Shown here piece after piece: positions 59,901 to 64,000 of a stretch of 64,000 nucleotides of DNA. The translations under genes and the position numbers were made by a program. This DNA is from Allacma fusca (taxonomy: Eukaryota > Arthropoda > Collembola > Symphypleona > Sminthuridae), in NCBI GenBank assembly GCA_947179485.1, contig OX359247.1:45481131-45545130 (forward strand), in the 5' to 3' direction. Every line of letters begins with the position of its first letter. Position 1 is the stretch's first letter. The notes beneath the pieces are model-generated. The model ran no database searches. It was not told where the DNA came from and saw only the letters and a list, made by a program, of their open reading frames with translations.

Positions 59901-62900
59901 TAAAAAATATGAATTCTAATACGGATTTAAATATTCTCGAGTATTCGTTCATTATGAATTACGATTTGAATATTTATTTGAATACTGCTAGTGTACTGAA
60001 AATACAAAGAATTTAATTACGGAAAAAATTCAACCTTAGAAACATGATATCATCAATGTTTTGGGAAGCTAGTTTCCCCCGCAGGTCATTAAGTATCAAT
60101 TTAAATGTTGAAAAATACGTTCAACGGATACTTGAACTCCAAAATTACTAATTGTCTTTTGGCCCATTTGTAGTTACCCAAAAAAATCTTTAGTTACCTA
60201 AAAAATCTTTAGTTACCTAAAAAATCTTTAGTTACCTAAAAAAATCTTTAGTTACCCAAAAAAATCTTTAGTTACATAAAAAAAACTTTATTATCAACGA
60301 TTTAAATTATTTGAGTAATTAAATTGTAGGACAAACAATAGTTTTGAGCACAACCGTTAAAAGCCTCTGACAAATGCTAATAATTCGCCTTTATTTTAGT
60401 TGTAAGTAAAAATTGCGACAATTTTCAATTTATGTATGTACACCGAAAAATGAGAATGTGCCCTTGAAAACAATACTTTATTTTAATCGGAATTCAGTAA
60501 AAACATTTTGAGTACCAATTCCGATTCCAAAAAAATTGTTGAATGCAATTTTGAATTAAAATACTTCCTGGAAATTATTTGGGATTCCAATATGAATTAA
60601 AATCCTCAAATTTTCGAATATAATTCCGATTCCGATTCGGATACCGATTCCGATTCCCATCCTTGCCTTTTACACCCTTCATCGATTCCGAAAATCTTCA
60701 CTAATTATTACAAACAATTGTTATTTCATTAAAATACATTGTCAAACCGAAAATGAGGACTGTTCGCACAATTATTGTTGATGCCGGTAATATATATGTA
60801 TGTGTACAGTTGTTCATACTGCATACATGAAATATACATACAAAGTATGTTTCTACTGAAAGAGCTTGTACAGCAGCGCTGTTTAAGCCAGTAATTCTTG
60901 TATGCCATTTAGATGAATCCCCTTGTAATATACTTATTCAACCGCGCTACCGAAATCACAGTAGAAAAAGGCCAAATGTATGAAAATTAATATTTGCGAG
61001 ACACCGATATTCTCGACACATTTGGCGATTTTTATCGCAAGTTATATCGGTGGTAAAATGGCGATATTTCCGAGAATATCGTCTCGGCATTATCGTATTT
61101 GGCATCCCTAGTACATATGTAATTACTTTTATTTACAGAGTGAAGTCATCAAGATGAATACATCATTCACTGCTTACCTACTTCATGGGGAACCGAATTT
61201 GGTAAAAGCCCCTGCCCCGCTCACGACCACGAAGACTCTTGTCATTCCTGATGATCACAAGGAATACTGGGGATTTTATCTTCTCAAAGGATCTACATTT
61301 CGTATTCGTACGTGTGCCAGGTTCGAGACTATTTCGTTGTATTTTGTTTGTCATATGTTGTGCAATTAATTGCAGTTCCCCTTTCACAATGAAAACAGTA
61401 CTGTATGCATTCATAAACCGATTGTCATCTCCTCCGGCTGGCTTGTAACGAATTAACGATGGGCACTATTAGTACAGGCGTACAGGAACGGGGATAAGAA
61501 ATGAAAGACTCTGGTGCATGAGTGTTGTCTAAATGCTCCGTTCTCTAATTGTGGGAATGGGGCATTTGGTGTAAAGGTTTTTTCGAAATGCATTCTCTAT
61601 TTGAACTTGGTATTTTAGTGCAAATATGGTGACAGCTGCTATGAGGGACATATGTGCATAATTCGAATAAATAGATATAGCTTCCTGAAGTTAGCCATTT
61701 GTGAGCATTTCTCTCAGGGACCAATGTCAATGCCTTTTCAGAACGTCAGACTATTTACTTTTCAAAGGCTGAGAAGGAAATTCTTCACGTAATATTTGCT
61801 CTGTGTCTAGAGTCTGCTAGACACAGTCGTAATTTCGGTAGGCCTTGTCAGCTTTAACTTCCCAATATAAAGTTAGTGTTTTATTTCCAAAAGTGCTACG
61901 AACTTTTGTTCCAATAGCTATACAGATATTCAAGGAAGTCCTTGAAATCAACAAGTGACGAATTGATTTTTGTGCGTTGTTAACAAATTATAGCGTACCA
62001 GCACTCGTTAGGGAAATCATAATTACTCAATGGAATTTTATGGTCGAGGCCCGCTGTATAAAAACGCCTCTGCTCTGGTGGCGGATGTAAGTAATTATTT
62101 ACCATTGCAAAAATATTTTCAATGGATATGAGGAATACAAATGGAACATAACACAGAATAAGTTCATTTATCCTTGAAGGTAAATCACCGGCAGTTTCCA
62201 CCGATTCCGGGCATACCTTCATCGCTTCTTGCTACGATCATCCGTTTCTTGCTCTTAGGAGCCGGTCCGTTAATTTTTCTGGTAGTGCTGGTAGTCGTTA
62301 TTTGGAAGCACAAGGACAGTAAAAACCCTCATCACTACTACCCCACACATGTGGTTCACTATAATAAAGGTTGGGGCGGCTGGCGTCGGGAGGATCATGT
62401 CAAAAAACCACATCCTTCCCTCCTTCATTTGGAGAAACAAGAGTTTAGGGATTAAAATTGACTTTTGTACCATTTTTGTTACGTGCTTTTGTAAAATTAC
62501 ATGCAAATAAAATATATTGAAAATCAATTGTACACTGACACTATATGTGTTCTAAATGCGAAAATAAAATCGTTCTTACTACCTCTTAGTTTTACATTCG
62601 GAAGATATTTTTTATTACATAACCTATAAGCATATTACAGGTTTCACATACTATCATTAATCTAGATACATATGTATATACTGCAATAATTATTGATATA
62701 ACAATTTAGAATATATTTTCTGCCTGTATTAATACAAAATAATAAGGTACAACATTTAACATGCTTTTATTTAATTGTTTTAATCTCTCAATTTCAGACA
62801 CAAGGGAGGTACTTTGTTGATAGTGAAAGGTCGAAATCACTTACACCACTGTGCTTACATTGGTGAAGCAGACTCCGCCGGAGACTCCGATGAGTTCTCG

Positions 62901-64000
62901 GATTCGAATAGTGTTGAAGATAATGCGGCAGTAGTAAGCAATAAAACGTTTGAAGCCATACAAAACATAGTAGTCCAATCAACTACAAAGGGGACCTCAA
63001 CCGAAGAAATCTCAATAATTCTAGAAAAAATTCGCACATATATTAGAAACCGCCCAATGGGTTACCAAAAACTCAAAGACAATCTTTCCCAATGGATGCT
63101 AACCGACTTGAAAGCAAAAGAAGAGGCACAACTTATTGAAAAAGCGATGCTTGAAATATCTGCATCAAGCAGCCCGCCTCAGTCAAACCAGCTTTTTGAA
63201 GATGAGCCGCATAAAGTGCGACATGGAAATTCCAAATTACGCCACAGACGTGAGCATAAGAGGAATTCTTTTGAAAAGCCTTTACATACGTCGTTTGAAA
63301 ATAGGTTTTCAAATCCTGCCATAAGTATCAAATCTGAGCATGGTACCATTCATAAAAATAGGAGGAGTATCGATATTCGTAAAATGACAGAGTCGGGAGA
63401 AAACGGGGCATTTGAAGATGAATCCGAGGGGGATGATCCTGAGCCATTATCGGACTTACTGTCTTCTCTCCATCAGAAATTGTCAGCGGAATTGCAAAAT
63501 AAAACTATGGACAGAAATACTACTCACCATAATTCATCCAAGCATTCAATTGACACTCCAAACTCCATTTGGAAAAAGGAGCACAGCCATCACACCGGAT
63601 TTCTAGATGAGCCGAACCCTAATCAAGCAAATGATGGGTCAGATTCGGAATCTGAGTCAAGTTACTCCAGCTCAGAAGAAGCTTTAGCTAAATGTGAAGG
63701 GGTTGTGGCTTCCTTGTACCTGAAAGCAGATCCCACTTGTGGGTTTGAAGAGTCTGGAGATGACATTCCTATTTTCTATGAAAATATTGTCAATGCTTCC
63801 GGTTACTATTACTTCATTTTTGGGTCCGAGAATGAAAAAAGGGACAATTTTATACGAGCAAGATTTGAGCTGGAGAAATTCGTGTATGATTTACCTCCTG
63901 CTTTGAACAACTGCACCGACGTTCACCAATGCAGGGTCAATTTGACATTTTGGTCGGATCAGAAGGTAATTCCTGCTTTCCTATGTCCCTCTCGTAACTT
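56924..64000 (+). CDS. APD1-4-domain membrane protein (putative E3 ubiquitin ligase), 5' part
   Basis: Four coding exons are seen: 56924-56999, 57274-57494, 61139-61320, 62798-63965, all in phase; a GT donor at 63966 shows the gene continues. They give 549 aa. A transmembrane helix spans about residues 48-70, after the basic RKRRLCEGPRR. The N-terminal APD1-4 domain follows (DMRILDHKISTTWCQ, YWGFYLLKGSTFRIRTCAR, GGTLLIVKGRNHLHHCAYIG). A ~300-residue acidic, Ser/His/Asn-rich spacer comes next. The middle APD1-4 domain then begins (SGYYYFIFGSENE, CRVNLTFWSDQK). In this family a second helix and a C-terminal RING finger normally follow, outside this window, so ligase activity is an inference. 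The 1,168-base fourth exon is open throughout. Confidence 0.82.
57495..59398. other. Left part of a long intron of the APD1-4 gene
   Basis: The intron runs from 57495 to 61138. In this left part I see no defined element. Short frames at 57622-57825 and 58343-58606 lack family signatures. Confidence 0.5.
59811..60665. mobile_element. Second element nested inside the 59407-61110 hAT
   Basis: Inverted ends CAAGGATGGGAAATCGGAA on the left and, read inward from the right, CAAGGATGGGAATCGGAATC. Both ends continue into ATTCCGAT/ATTCGAAT repeats. The flanking 8-mers (CTCTTGAC and CCTTTTAC) agree at only five positions, so the duplication is uncertain. The interior holds a minisatellite. Confidence 0.7.
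60172..60289 (+). repeat. Minisatellite, ~20-bp unit, six copies
   Basis: Six tandem units of the form AGTTACCTAAAAAATCTTT, differing by A-run length and single bases, lie in the middle of the nested element. Confidence 0.9.
62030..62455 (+). CDS. Small single-pass membrane protein, nested in an APD1-4 gene intron
   Basis: Proposed two-exon model: 62030-62086 and 62180-62455, joined in phase 0, giving 110 aa. It starts MEFYGRGPLYKNASALVAD before a strong GTAAGT donor. The second exon encodes FPPIPGIPSSLL, a hydrophobic helix at about 42-61 (GPLIFLVVLVVVI), then WKHKD and a His/Lys/Trp-rich tail ending EFRD. AATAAA at 62506-62511 follows the stop by 50 bases. The stretch cannot be an exon of the host gene: in host phase it would give an immediate stop, and joining 61320 to 62798 restores the conserved host domain. 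The acceptor at 62178-62179 has a weak pyrimidine tract. I do not recognise the family. Confidence 0.45.
62506..62511 (+). terminator. Poly(A) signal for the nested gene
   Basis: AATAAA lies 51 bases after the proposed stop codon, within the host intron on the same strand. Confidence 0.45.

Larger units (their letters stand above)
59407..61110. mobile_element. hAT element in the APD1-4 gene intron, hosting a second element
   Basis: The 1,704-base element has inverted ends TAGGGATGCC, flanked by the exact 8-bp duplication GTACATAT at 59399-59406 and 61111-61118. Subterminal TATCG/CGATA repeats (GGCGATATATCGG on the left, CGATATTTCCGAGAATATCG on the right) resemble those of the hAT element in tankyrase, so the two probably belong to related families. 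It ends only 28 bases before the exon at 61139. No transposase was seen. Confidence 0.9.

Noticed and set aside
61980..62222. 80-codon minus-strand frame
   Set aside because: Antisense to the proposed nested gene; lacks a supporting start or splice context.
62180..62455. Exon of the APD1-4 host gene
   Set aside because: After the phase-2 end of exon 61139-61320 it would read AGG TAA at once, and direct joining to 62798 restores the conserved domain.

Overview
This is a eukaryotic, AT-rich, intron-containing window. GT-AG introns, type I animal fatty acid synthase, tankyrase, Ku70, a GALNT-type glycosyltransferase and an arthropod-style APD1-4-domain protein point to a metazoan, most likely an arthropod (hexapod). 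I cannot name the species. There are no bacterial operons, rRNAs, CRISPR arrays or intact canonical tRNAs. Gene models were built by hand from reading frame, splice-site phase and remembered family motifs. No alignment was run.

Layout. 1-1058 (+): the last five exons of a polypeptide GalNAc-transferase. 2015-4551: a foldback-type DNA element with ~0.4 kb inverted arms and a 9-bp target duplication; a PIF/Harbinger-like MITE (2814-3309) sits inside it. 5783-6614 (+): a two-exon PAF-acetylhydrolase alpha-like GDSL hydrolase with a predicted signal peptide; a decayed piece of a paralogue lies at 6973-7167 (-). 7478-7639: a short hAT MITE. 7884-17509 (-): complete eight-exon fatty acid synthase of 2,325 aa. 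17510-25900: 8.4 kb with no gene found. 25901-33345 (-): complete tankyrase of 1,348 aa, with a hAT element in one intron. 33346-40136: no gene found; simple repeats, a G-poor tract and a degraded MITE. 40137-40754 (-): intronless MEA1-like gene. 45230-46192 (-): four-exon selenoprotein F homologue whose redox motif reads Cys-Trp-Cys. 46919-48703: a DNA element with perfect 26-bp inverted ends, itself split by a hAT MITE. 49237-49810 (+): gamma-glutamylaminecyclotransferase. 51770-54725 (+): complete ten-exon Ku70. 56924-64000 (+): the first four coding exons of an APD1-4-domain membrane protein (putative E3 ligase) that runs off the window. One of its introns holds a 1.7-kb hAT element with another element inside; the next intron holds what looks like a small nested gene.

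The genes are functionally independent housekeeping loci: O-glycosylation, lipid metabolism, PARsylation, ER redox, glutathione-side peptide turnover, double-strand-break repair and ubiquitination. The most unusual content is the layered set of non-autonomous DNA transposons, several with exact target-site duplications, and each built from dense copies of its own short subterminal word. I found no clearly new biological system. The best leads are the CWC selenoprotein F, the nested membrane-protein gene and the foldback/terminal-repeat elements.
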